Below are positions 1-11,359 of a DNA stretch of 64,000 nucleotides, one piece after another. The stretch covers positions 28,831,731 to 28,895,730 of the forward strand of contig CM022670.1 of assembly GCA_012295275.1 (NCBI GenBank). Direction: 5' to 3'. This DNA comes from Chrysomallon squamiferum. Its lineage: Eukaryota; Mollusca; Gastropoda; Neomphalida; Peltospiridae. Under the pieces are notes generated by a model. It saw only the letters and a program-made list of their open reading frames with translations. It was not told the DNA's origin and did no database searches. Within the stretch, counting starts at the first letter, position 1. Each line of letters starts with the position of its first letter. Position numbers and translations under genes: made by a program.

Positions 1-586
1 ATTTCATCCTATTAAAGCACTTCCTATGAAGTAAATATTTTTTGTTTTTTTTTCTCTAATTATCAATACAATCTTACCTGAAGCTTTTAAAATATCAGAT
101 TAAACTGGCGCCTTCTTATCTGCATATATAATGATATGTCTGATATAATATTATCCAACATCCACTATTTAAATTGTGCGGTCAAAATTAAAATTAAATT
201 AATTAATTTATTTATTTAATAAACATAATCAGTGTAAATAGAGGTATTCTTTATAAACATATCATGTATTTTGGGTTGAAAATCAGTTTATTCATATAAA
301 ACTGAAATCTAGTTAGTTCACAGAAAGTAAATTCCGCCCAGCTATCAAAAATTATGTCTAGAAAACTACACTGTACGTCAAAGTTTCATATTTTAGTAAA
401 TACCCAAAGATAATTTGTATCATGTCTCGACACTGATTTTTGGAAGAACAAAACTAGCCAGCAGATTTTTTTTTAAGTGAAAGACATGTTATCCAAACAG
501 ACTTCACGTCGCAATTTTCACCCAAACGTTTCTTCACAAAACACACGTTGTTGTATATGACGAGGAAGTACTAATAATCGAGAGAG

Positions 587-599
587 CTCTATATAAATG
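587..599 (+). promoter_or_regulatory. possible TATA box upstream of the first exon-array cluster
   Basis: TATATAAAT sits in a GC-richer pocket about 950 bp upstream of the first exon-like block. A GC-rich stretch (AGCGGACTTCAGCGCTCGAC) follows about 55 bp later and could contain a start site. The same arrangement is kept at 6677-6689. In AT-rich DNA a TATA match alone is weak evidence. Confidence 0.2.
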
Positions 600-1540
600 T
601 AAACTGCACTGTTGTTAATGAACTGTTACATTGCTCTTGATCTGATCTAATAGAGCGGACTTCAGCGCTCGACTTGTAAATTCAAAAGTAAAGGCAAACA
701 TGTATACCAAACGCTTTCTTTAAAAAAACGTTTACTCAATACTCAGTCTTTTGTGTATGTTTACCTACGTGTTAAATAGAGAGTTATTTCCCTTATGAAT
801 TCTTGAACTAAATTGCTCTGGCACATGCAATGTGAAGATATGTAAATTTGAAGATAAAATCAATTTAATCATAAAACTTTAAGAAATAATAAAAACTAAA
901 TCAACTAACAGTAACAACTTCGAGTAGAATACTAATGGATAGGAACTATATAAGATGATTTTTGTTGTAAACAGTTCGAAATCCTGCTGTCGTGACTTAC
1001 TTCAAGTAATTAATCAATGACAGAACTTATCAATTAGTTATTTAACTAAAATGCCTCACATTTTTCATATTGAGTTGATAATGAATTCTTTTTAATTTAT
1101 TTTTCTTCCATGTTACTGTTGATGGTAACCCTTTCGATCATATAAAGTAGCAGTTCCAGTCGAAGATTTCTCTGAACTGGCAAAATTTGATGAAATACTC
1201 AATCAAGAACTGAAAATTATATTCTAAGACAAATATGGAAAAATGAGATATATACACATATATAACAGAAATTTCCTAATTTAGCTGTATAGATATTTTC
1301 AGTATATTTTATTGACGCAGATATATCTATTCTTGTTTTTCAAATAGAGTGATTTAAGTTGATGCTGATGATGATGATGATGTGTGTGTGTGTGTGTGGA
1401 GACGGACAGACAATACACAGTCAGATAGATTGACAGATGTAGAAATACAGGCAGAAAGAGAAAGAGATAGGGTAAGAGACGTGTGTGTATTTGTGAATGA
1501 GAGAGATAAATACTGACATTATCACGCTTTATTTTCTCAG
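600..1540. other. no gene recognised between TATA-like site and first array exon
   Basis: The stretch is AT-rich with short GAT and GT microsatellites near 1366-1398. I see no coding exon with convincing splice signals. The second copy is at about 6690-7618. Confidence 0.5.
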
Positions 1541-2412
1541 GAAGAGAACAGGCACATGAAGAGGAGAATCTACATGCATCTTCTGCTTAAGAATGGTGCA
1601 GGAGAAGGACATCACCTAAACGGTAAACCGAAATGTCTGTACCTGTTGTGAAGAACAATTGAATAAGAAGTGCAGAATAAAATTATTTCCTTTACAAAAT
1701 GTAACTTAAAGAAAATGAAATAAATTAACAGTAATAAAAAAATGATAGGAATACTACTGATAATGACAAAAATAAAGTTATCAAGAACAGTAAGAACGAT
1801 GACATCAATATCTTCATCATCATAAAAGAAAATGATAAGAATTATCATGATGATAGTAATGAGGGTAACACTAGTAATTATGGAATTAATTTTGTTAAAT
1901 GAAAAATTGACATTTCTACGTTTTTATTCTCAGGATTAGAAGAGGAAAATGAAGAGAAGAATCTACACATGCATCTTCTGCTTAAGAATGGTGCAAGAGA
2001 AGGACATCACCTAAATGGTAAACCGAAATGTCTGCACATTTTGTGAAGAACAAATGAATAAGAAGTGAAGAATAAAATTATTTCCTCCACAAAATGTAAC
2101 GTAAAGAAAATGAAATAAATTAACAGTAATAAAAAAATGATAGGAATACTACTGATAATAACAAAAATAAAGTTATCAAGAACAGTAAGAACGATGACAT
2201 CAATATCTTCATGATCATAAAAGAAAATGATAAGAATTATCATGATGATGGTAATGAGGGTAACACTAGTAATTATGGAATTAATTTTGTTAAATGAAAA
2301 ATTGACATTTCTACGTTTTTATTCTCAGGATTAGAAGAGGAAAATGAAGAGAAGAATCTACACATGCATCTTCTGCTTTAGAATGGTGCAGGAGAAGGAT
2401 ATCACCTAAATG
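1541..2412 (+). CDS. exon-array cluster 1: three phase-compatible 82-84 nt exons
   Basis: There are three exon-like blocks at 1541-1622 (82 nt), 1934-2017 (84 nt) and 2329-2412 (84 nt). Each follows a pyrimidine-rich acceptor ending TTCTCAG and precedes a GTAAAC or GTAAAG donor. Block 1 read in phase 0 ends in phase 1. Blocks 2 and 3 are phase 1 and a multiple of three. Joined, they stay open through two copies of HMHLLLKNGAGEGHHLNG (block 2 has R for the second G) and stop at TAG 2379-2381 in block 3, where AAG of the core has become TAG. The leading half is acidic and Glu/Asn-rich (LEEENEEKN). The LLLKNGA core is faintly like the end of an ankyrin repeat, but the rest of that fold is missing. 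I do not recognise the family. No start exon was found. It could be the 3' end of a real gene or a decayed exon array. Confidence 0.4.
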
Positions 2413-2751
2413 GTAAAGAGAAATGGTTGTACATTTTGAGAGAAAGAAATTAAAAGAATCACAGTGGTACAATACTTTTTTAGATATGTCTATTACTGTT
2501 ATTGTCCAATGAGTGTTTCTTTCATTCAAAGATCGAACATATTTATAATCAAACCATCTTTTACGTTTACTTTCTGCAATGTGAAATGTCCATCTAGGTT
2601 GATCTGTATCACCATTAACTCAAATCTTCTGACCAAACCAAGCACAATATACCATGTGAATATTTTTATTTTTCAGTTGTTTTTGTAGTAGAGGCATGAA
2701 TACATTAATGTGGCTACTATTAAGGCAGCAATCATGTTGAAGAATATTGTT

Positions 2752-3565
2752 TTAGAAATCTGCATTTACAGTTACACCATCAATTTCAGTGCTAACAAAA
2801 TATTCCAGTGGTTGCTTCTTTATTGGATTATAATCAGTGAGGAGCTCTGTTTGTCTCTTAATCAATTTTTTCTTACTAAAATGTAATGTCTCTAATGATA
2901 AACTGTTTATTATATTTTTGTCATAAAATAATAACAATGATCTGCATGTTTGTAAATCTGTTACATTTATGTCATTTACAGGTTTCATATCACCATTTTT
3001 TACTTCCATTTTTAGTAAACTGTCACCATCATAATAAACAAGAATCCATTCTCCATTTTTTTTCTGCTACAAGTGAATTTAGCCTGTATGATGTTCCATC
3101 AACAATTGTGGCAGTCTTGACATCATGTAATGTTATTTGGTTCATTTCCTTGTGTGTAACACTGGTACAATCTGATACATTAACAATTAAAGTCTTTGGT
3201 TAGCTTGTTATAAACACAAGAAAACTGTTTTCATAACATTTACAATTACCTTCATTATGTTTATTTGCTGTCATGATATGTTTAGTGACATACTGATTAG
3301 AAAATGTATCAACTTGAACTATGAAAACAGAGTCAGAACATACATACTTTTCATTACATTCCTTACATGAATGATAGTTCAAAGCTAGTGTTTCAAAGTT
3401 CTCTGCAATAGTCAGTGTACCACAAAAAATTGATCTTTTAACTACATAGTTTAAATACAAGTATAAAACTTCACATGGGTCTATAAAATTGAAATGTTTT
3501 TCACATTTTTCTATTTTGTGTCTAATTCCTTGTTGTATTTATCAGATAACAAACACTGAATTATC
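2752..3565 (-). pseudogene. broken protease-like relic, possibly ubiquitin-specific peptidase (C19), copy 1
   Basis: Reading the - strand from an acceptor (TTTCTAGTTCCAG) at 3565 gives IIQCLLSDKYNKELDTK. After a frame change come a CKEC...CKC zinc-like cysteine set (about 3375-3215), a PKTLIVNVSDC strand, YRLNSLV, a WILVYYDG segment and a LLLFYDKN end, with a stop at 2752. The order QCL box, paired cysteines, P-x-LIVNV, Y-x-L and LLFY resembles the C19 fold. The catalytic Cys box and the GHY histidine motif are not visible, so the assignment is weak. This copy has an in-frame TAA just after the CKC segment (near 3200) and a -2 change in an A/T run at 3056-3063. Confidence 0.3.
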
Positions 3566-3599
3566 CTGGAACTAGAAAAAATATTGTTACTTTTCAAAG

Positions 3600-4890
3600 C
3601 TTATCTCATGCTTTTTCTTTTTCTCATTTGAAATTTTCTTTCCTCTACCTTCATGATTGACATTCTGTAACACAACAGAAGTAGATTTAATGGGGAAAAA
3701 AGAAAAGAAAAAGAAAGTGATATCTCTGACCATGAGTTACATTTATCACAGTCGATTTCAATAAAGTTGAACCTTTTCTTTCTCTGCAAACAAAGCTGCT
3801 CAGAACATAACTAATGTTATAATGGATAACAAATTTTTGTTTCAGTATTTGTCAAGTCCCATAATGGATAATTTGAGGAAAAATTAATCTGAATTTATTA
3901 AATAAATAAGACTTACCTTACTTCCATAAAATATAATCTTAGCTTGTAAATAAACAGTATTTACTCCCAGATCAAGTTCCATCAGACTGAAAAACAAATT
4001 TATAATTTCGCATGAAATGTTTACTAGGAAATGAGAAAAGTTAAGAAAAACAGAAACTGTTCTGCTGCTGCACCCAGTAAAATGCACTAAAAACAATATA
4101 AATAAAAGAATGGCACTGAAGAACTAAATGTTTCTCATATTTGTCTGTGTCGGTCTAAACTTATGTATACAGTGTAAAGTGTGAAGCTATATTGTCGAGA
4201 AGTATTTTCTTTTAGAACATAACAGATCTTTTAACAATACTCCATGGTATAAGTTTGTTATTTGAAAAAAAAAAAAAAAAATGTTAGAACTTATAAACTT
4301 TGGTTAGTATGAACTAAAACAATGGTTCAATAAATAATCATTTCAAACAAACAACAACAACAAAACAAAAAACAGTGCAACTTAAACCTGTACTTTTCAT
4401 AAAGTGTACATGAATCATGTATAATCAACATGAGATGAAAACAGTCTTTAGAATAATAAAAAAAGTAGTCATATCAAGACTAACATATTTCTGAAGTGTA
4501 AACTTTAATATTTATACTTTATTATTGATTTTGATTTGCAAGGAGAAAAAAAAAAAAGAAAAATAAATTATTTTTTAAAAAACCCCAAATAAAGCATAGT
4601 AATTATATGCAGAGAATTGGCTCACACGTCTTTCTCACTTGCCTGATATTCTCTCTTCTCTCTTGAACTGTCTTTCTCCACAGTCACACAGATAACATTT
4701 CACACCCCTGACCAATACTGGCAGACCATTACTGTCCTGGGTTCCTTAAGAAAGCACCAGTGACAGTGTTTGCCCTATATCAATGTCCCACGTGTCTTGG
4801 AGGAATTTCCCAAGTTCTTTACCTGTAAACAAGGAGAAATAAACCTCAGACACGTTAATGGTGTTTATATATCTTTAGATTATGATTTTA
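3600..4890. other. no confident gene; A-rich tracts
   Basis: There are poly-A tracts at about 4265-4281, 4544-4562 and 4971-4991 and an AC microsatellite at 4906-4940. Short - strand open frames at 3601-3789 and 3884-4096 have no convincing homology. The equivalent in copy 2 is 9680-10970. Confidence 0.5.
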
Positions 4891-4905
4891 GTTCAGTCCC
4901 TCACA

Positions 4906-4942
<37 letters not shown>

Positions 4943-5099
4943 TTTTTTGTTTCTTCTTAAACCTGGCAAAAAAAAAAAAAAAAAAAAAAAATTTTCTTTA
5001 TTTGTTTGGCGTAATGCAGTTTTAAACAGTGAGATATTGACATATATTTTATTTACTACATTAAAGATTACATTAATTATAGGTTTAATTATCAGTATA

Positions 5100-6078
5100 A
5101 TTAGACCATGAGAGATAATAAAATATTAATCTCACCAATTCCTGTAATATGACCTTTTCTTTTAAAATCTCTAAATAATAATTACTCACATAGTATCTCT
5201 GTAGTTCTAGATATTACGTGGGACTTGTAATTATCACATTAATAAGTAACAGAAAACCACATACATCTGTAGCCTGTCTCTCTAAAACATATTTCTAATA
5301 TATATATATGAGAAATACTGAGGGTACTTTCAAATATATGTTATTTTTTAATTTCTGTGTATATTTAATTTGGATGAGCGTTATTTTCTGAAGATAATTA
5401 GAGACTGTTCGACAGAATTTACGTTTTTATTTACTACCATCTGTGCAGCTTATACGAATAAATTATGTTCCATCTTAGTAGTACCACTGTTTACAATGAT
5501 ATTTTATTAAGTTTATCTCTGTTTTGCTTCATAACAAATATTGATAATATATATATAAAATATTGATAATATATATATAAAATATTGATAATATACATAC
5601 ACAGGTGAAGCCACTCTATTGTGACAATATTTTTCTGTTAAACTGAGTTACAATTTCATCTCAATACAAAAAAAAAAAAAAAAAATAATAATAATAATAA
5701 TAATACTTAACACGTGAGAAGTTACATTTTACTTGAATCACAAAATTTGATTTTGCATAGCTAACGACGTTAAAGTTACAATTTATAGGGATAAACGAAG
5801 TTTTCAGTTTGAAAAAAGACGACGTAATTCACATTTTATATATAAAACCAGCGCCGTTTATATTATAAATTGATAATGAGTGAAAATAACGTGATGTTTT
5901 ATTATTTTTTCCTCCCGTTTGCATGATAAAAAATACTGATAATTTCACTGACAGTTACATTTTATTTTACTAGGAGAAATTTTATATAGTTAATATTATA
6001 CGTTGCAAGTTACATCATAGACAACATGCCTGTCCTCCTGAACTAGTGTTTTATGAGATATGAAGATATTTTCAGTTA
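5100..6078. other. unduplicated kilobase, no gene recognised
   Basis: This AT-rich stretch includes a short tandem repeat (AAATATTGATAATATATATAT, three copies, about 5538-5600) and an A/AAT microsatellite at about 5668-5704. No coding signal is seen. Confidence 0.5.
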
Positions 6079-6676
6079 GCTACACGAAATATATTTCATC
6101 CTATTAAAGCACTTCCTATGAAGTAAATATTTTTTGTTTTTTTTCTCTAATTATCAATACAATCTTACCTGAAGCTTTTAAAATATCAGATTAAACTGGC
6201 GCCTTCTTATCTGCATATATAATGATATGTCTGATATAATATTATCCAACATCCACTATTTAAATTGTGCGGTCAAAATTAAAATTAAATTAATTAATTA
6301 ATTAATTTAATAAACATAATCAGTGTAAATAGAGGTATTCTTTATAAACATATCATGTATTTTGGGTTGAAAATCAGTTTATTCATATAAAACTGAAATC
6401 TAGTTAGTTCAAGAAAGTAAATTCCGCCCAGCTATCAAAAATTATGTCTAGAAAACTACACTGTACGTCAAAGTTTCATATTTTAGTAAATACCCAAAGA
6501 TAATTTGTATCATGTCTCGACACTGATTTTTGGAAGAACAAAACTAGCCAGCAGATTTTTTTTTAAGTGAAAGACATGTTATCCAAACAGACTTCACGTC
6601 GCAATTTTCACCCAAACGTTTCTTCACAAAACACACGTTGTTGTATATGACGAGGAAGTACTAATAATCGAGAGAG

Positions 6677-6689
6677 CTCTATATAAATG
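6677..6689 (+). promoter_or_regulatory. possible TATA box, second copy
   Basis: This is an identical copy of the site at 587-599, carried by the 6.08-kb duplication. Confidence 0.2.
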
Positions 6690-7618
6690 TAAACTGCACT
6701 GTTGTTAATGAACTGTTACATTGCTCTTGATCTGATCTAATAGAGCGGACTTCAGCGCTCGACTTGTAAATTCAAAAGTAAAGGCAAACATGTATACCAA
6801 ACGCTTTCTTTAAAAAACGTTTACTCAATACTCAGTCTTTTGTGTATGTTTACCTACGTGTTAAATAGAGTTATTTCCCTTATGAATTCTTGAACTAAAT
6901 TGCTCTGGCACATGCAATGTGAAGATATGTAAATTTGAAGATAAAATCAATTTAATCATAAAACTTTAAGAAATAATAAAAACTAAATCAACTAACAGTA
7001 ACAACTTCGAGTAGAATACTAATGGATAGGAACTATATAAGATGATTTTTGTTGTAAACAGTTCGAAATCCTGCTGTCGTGACTTACTTCAAGTAATTAA
7101 TCAATGACAGAACTTATCAATTAGTTATTTAACTAAAATGCCTCACATTTTTCATATTGAGTTGATAATGAATTCTTTTTAATTTATTTTTCTTCCATGT
7201 TACTGTTGATGGTAACCCTTTTGATCATATAAAGTAGCAGTTCCAGTCGAAGATTTCTCTGAACTGGCAAAATTTGATGAAATACTCAATCAAGAACTGA
7301 AAATTATATTCTAAGACAAATATGGAAAAATGAGATATATACACATATATAACAGAAATTTCCTAATTTAGCTGTATAGATATTTTCAGTATATTTTATT
7401 GACGCAGATATATCTATTCTTGTTTTTCAAATAGAGTGATTTAAGTTGATGCTGATGATGATGATGTGTGTGTGTGGAGACGGACAGACAATACACAGTC
7501 AGATAGATTGACAGATGTAGAAATACAGGCAAAAAGAGAAAGAGATAGGGTAAGAGACGTGTGTGTATTTGTGAATGAGAGAGATAAATACTGACATTAT
7601 CACGCTTTATTTTCTCAG

Positions 7619-8490
7619 GAAGAGAACAGGCACATGAAGAGGAGAATCTACATGCATCTTCTGCTTAAGAATGGTGCAGGAGAAGGACATCACCTAAACG
7701 GTAAACCGAAATGTCTGTACCTGTTGTGAAGAACAATTGAATAAGAAGTGCAGAATAAAATTATTTCCTTTACAAAATGTAACTTAAAGAAAATGAAATA
7801 AATTAACAGTAATAAAAAAATGATAGGAATACTACTGATAATGACAAAAATAAAGTTATCAAGAACAGTAAGAACGATGACATCAATATCTTCATCATCA
7901 TAAAAGAAAATGATAAGAATTATCATGATGATAGTAATGAGGGTAACACTAGTAATTATGGAATTAATTTTGTTAAATGAAAAATTGACATTTCTACGTT
8001 TTTATTCTCAGGATTAGAAGAGGAAAATGAAGAGAAGAATCTACACATGCATCTTCTGCTTAAGAATGGTGCAAGAGAAGGACATCACCTAAATGGTAAA
8101 CCGAAATGTCTGCACATTTTGTGAAGAACAAATGAATAAGAAGTGAAGAATAAAATTATTTCCTCCACAAAATGTAACGTAAAGAAAATGAAATAAATTA
8201 ACAGTAATAAAAAAATGATAGGAATACTACTGATAATAACAAAAATAAAGTTATCAAGAACAGTAAGAACGATGACATCAATATCTTCATGATCATAAAA
8301 GAAAATGATAAGAATTATCATGATGATGGTAATGAGGGTAACACTAGTAATTATGGAATTAATTTTGTTAAATGAAAAATTGACATTTCTACGTTTTTAT
8401 TCTCAGGATTAGAAGAGGAAAATGAAGAGAAGAATCTACACATGCATCTTCTGCTTTAGAATGGTGCAGGAGAAGGATATCACCTAAATG
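7619..8490 (+). CDS. exon-array cluster 2 (duplicate of cluster 1)
   Basis: The blocks at 7619-7700, 8012-8095 and 8407-8490 reproduce cluster 1 exactly in spacing, phases and the TAG in the third block. Lack of divergence reflects the recent 6.08-kb duplication rather than independent selection. Confidence 0.4.
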
Positions 8491-8829
8491 GTAAAGAGAA
8501 ATGGTTGTACATTTTGAGAGAAAGAAATTAAAAGAATCACAGTGGTACAATACTTTTTTAGATATGTCTATTACTGTTATTGTCCAATGAGTGTTTCTTT
8601 CATTCAAAGATCGAACATATTTATAATCAAACCATCTTTTACGTTTACTTTCTGCAATGTGAAATGTCCATCTAGGTTGATCTGTATCACCATTAACTCA
8701 AATCTTCTGACCAAACCAAGCACAATATACCATGTGAATATTTTTATTTTTCAGTTGTTTTTGTAGTAGAGGCATGAATACATTAATGTGGCTACTATTA
8801 AGGCAGCAATCATGTTGAAGAATATTGTT

Positions 8830-9645
8830 TTAGAAATCTGCATTTACAGTTACACCATCAATTTCAGTGCTAACAAAATATTCCAGTGGTTGCTTCTTTA
8901 TTGGATTATAATCAGTGAGGAGCTCTGTTTGTCTCTTAATCAATTTTTTCTTACTAAAATGTAATGTCTCTAATGATAAACTGTTTATTATATTTTTGTC
9001 ATAAAATAATAACAATGATCTGCATGTTTGTAAATCTGTTACATTTATGTCATTTACAGGTTTCATATCACCATTTTTTACTTCCATTTTTAGTAAACTG
9101 TCACCATCATAATAAACAAGAATCCATTCTCCATTTTTTTTTTCTGCTACAAGTGAATTTAGCCTGTATGATGTTCCATCAACAATTGTGGCAGTCTTGA
9201 CATCATGTAATGTTATTTGGTTCATTTCCTTGTGTGTAACACTGGTACAATCTGATACATTAACAATTAAAGTCTTTGGTTAGCTTGTTTATAAACACAA
9301 GAAAACTGTTTTCATAACATTTACAATTACCTTCATTATGTTTATTTGCTGTCATGATATGTTTAGTGACATACTGATTAGAAAATGTATCAACTTGAAC
9401 TATGAAAACAGAGTCAGAACATACATACTTTTCATTACATTCCTTACATGAATGATAGTTCAAAGCTAGTGTTTCAAAGTTCTCTGCAATAGTCAGTGTA
9501 CCACAATTTTTTATCTTTTAACTACATAGTTTAAATACAAGTATAAAACTTCACATGGGTCTATAAAATTGAAATGTTTTTCACATTTTTCTATTTTGTG
9601 TCTAATTCCTTGTTGTATTTATCAGATAACAAACACTGAATTATC
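8830..9645 (-). pseudogene. broken protease-like relic, possibly ubiquitin-specific peptidase (C19), copy 2
   Basis: This is the same relic as at 2752-3565 with different lesions. The A/T run at 9136-9145 keeps the frame, so 9225-8830 is one open 131-residue stretch from MNQITLHDV to VNADF. An extra base near 9288 shifts the upstream CKEC...CKC segment out of frame. The two copies have thus decayed independently since duplication, as expected of a pseudogene or of homopolymer sequencing error. Confidence 0.3.
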
Positions 9646-11359
9646 CTGGAACTAGAAAAAATATTGTTACTTTTCAAAGCTTATCTCATGCTTTTTCTTT
9701 TTCTCATTTGAAATTTTCTTTCCTCTACCTTCATGATTGACATTCTGTAACACAGAAGTAGATTTAATGGGGAAAAAAGAAAAGAAAAAGAAAGTGATAT
9801 CTCTGACCATGAGTTACATTTATCACAGTCGATTTCAATAAAGTTGAACCTTTTCTTTCTCTGCAAACAAAGCTGCTCAGAACATAACTAATGTTATAAT
9901 GGATAACAAATTTTTGTTTCAGTATTTGTCAAGTCCCATAATGGATAATTTGAGGAAAAAAATTAATCGGAATTTATTAAATAAATAAGACTTACCTTAC
10001 TTCCATAAAATATAATCTTAGCTTGTAAATAAACAGTATTTACTCCCAGATCAAGTTCCATCAGACTGAAAAACAAATTTATAATTTCGCATGAAATGTT
10101 TACTAGGAAATGAGAAAAGTTAAGAAAAACAGAAACTGTTCTGCTGCTGCACCCAGTAAAATGCACTAAAAACAATATAAATAAAAGAATGGCACTGAAG
10201 AACTAAATGTTTCTCATATTTGTCTGTGTCGGTCTAAACTTATGTATACAGTGTAAAGTGTGAAGCTATATTGTCGAGAAGTATTTTCTTTTAGAACATA
10301 ACAGATCTTTTAACAATACTCCACGGTATAAGTTTGTTATTTGAAAAAAAAAATAAAAAATGTTAGAACTTATAAACTTTGGTTAGTATGAACTAAAACA
10401 ATGGTTCAATAAATAATCATTTCAAGCAAACAACAACAACAAAACAAAAAACAGTGCAACTTAACCTGTACTTTTCATAAAGTGTACATGAATCATGTAT
10501 AATCAACATTAGATGAAAACAGTCTTTAGAATAATAAAAAAAGTAGTCATATCAAGACTAACATATTTCTAAAGTGTAAACTTTAATATTTATACTTTAT
10601 TATTGATTTTGATTTGCAAGGAGAAAAAAAAAAAAGGAAAAATAAATTATTTTTAAAAACCCCAAAATAAAGCATAGTAATTATATGCAGAGAATTGGCT
10701 CACACGTCTTTCTCACTTGCCTGATATTCTCTCTTCTCTCTTGAACTCTCTTTCTCCACAGTCACACAGATAACATTTCACACCCCTGACCAATACTGGC
10801 AGACCATTACTGTCCTGGGTTCCTTAAGAAAGCACCAGTGACAGTGTTTGCCCTATATCAATGTCCCACGTGTCTTGGAGGAATTTCCCAAGTTCTTTAC
10901 CTGTAAACAAGGAGAAATAAACCTCAGACACGTTAATGGTGTTTATATATCTTTAGATTATGATTTTAGTTCAGTCCCTCACACAAACACACAAACACAC
11001 ACACACACACACACACACATTTTTTTGTTTCTTCTTAAACCTGGCAAAAAAAAAAAAAAAAAAAAAAAACAATTATTTTCTTTATTTGTTTGGCGTAATG
11101 CAGTTTTAAACAGTGAGATATTGACATATATTTTATTTACTACATTAAAGATTACATTAATTATAGGATTAATTATCAGATAATGAAAATTATAGAGTTA
11201 TAAGGAACAGAAACTACGATGACATCAATATCGTCATCATCATCATAAAAGAGAATGATAAGAATCACCATGATGATGATAGTAATGAGGGTAACACTAT
11301 TAATTATGGAATTAATTTTGTTAAATGAAATATAGTCATTTGTACGTTTTTATTCTCAG

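Larger units (their letters stand above)
1..6078. repeat. 6.08-kb direct tandem duplication, first copy
   Basis: Positions 1 to about 5085 recur almost base for base 6078 bp downstream, with scattered indels in homopolymers, AC runs and AT runs and a few substitutions. The left edge lies outside the window. The last kilobase (about 5090-6078) has no partner in copy 2. The copy holds a TATA-like site, three exon-like + strand blocks, a broken - strand protease-like relic and AC/A-rich microsatellites. Confidence 0.9.
6079..11172. repeat. 6.08-kb direct tandem duplication, second copy
   Basis: This is collinear with 1-5090. Homology stops near 11172, where the sequence switches to intron-like DNA of the exon-array unit (ATC/GAT-rich). 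The break therefore lies in or next to array-related sequence, which suggests unequal exchange. No N gap separates the two copies. Confidence 0.9.

Noticed and set aside
4746-4822. Possible - strand exon (KELGKFLQDTWDIDIGQTLS) after TTGTTTACAG, upstream of the protease-like relic
   Set aside because: Short, no donor needed because it ends in a stop, and it cannot be joined in phase to the relic. Present in both duplicates only because they are copies.
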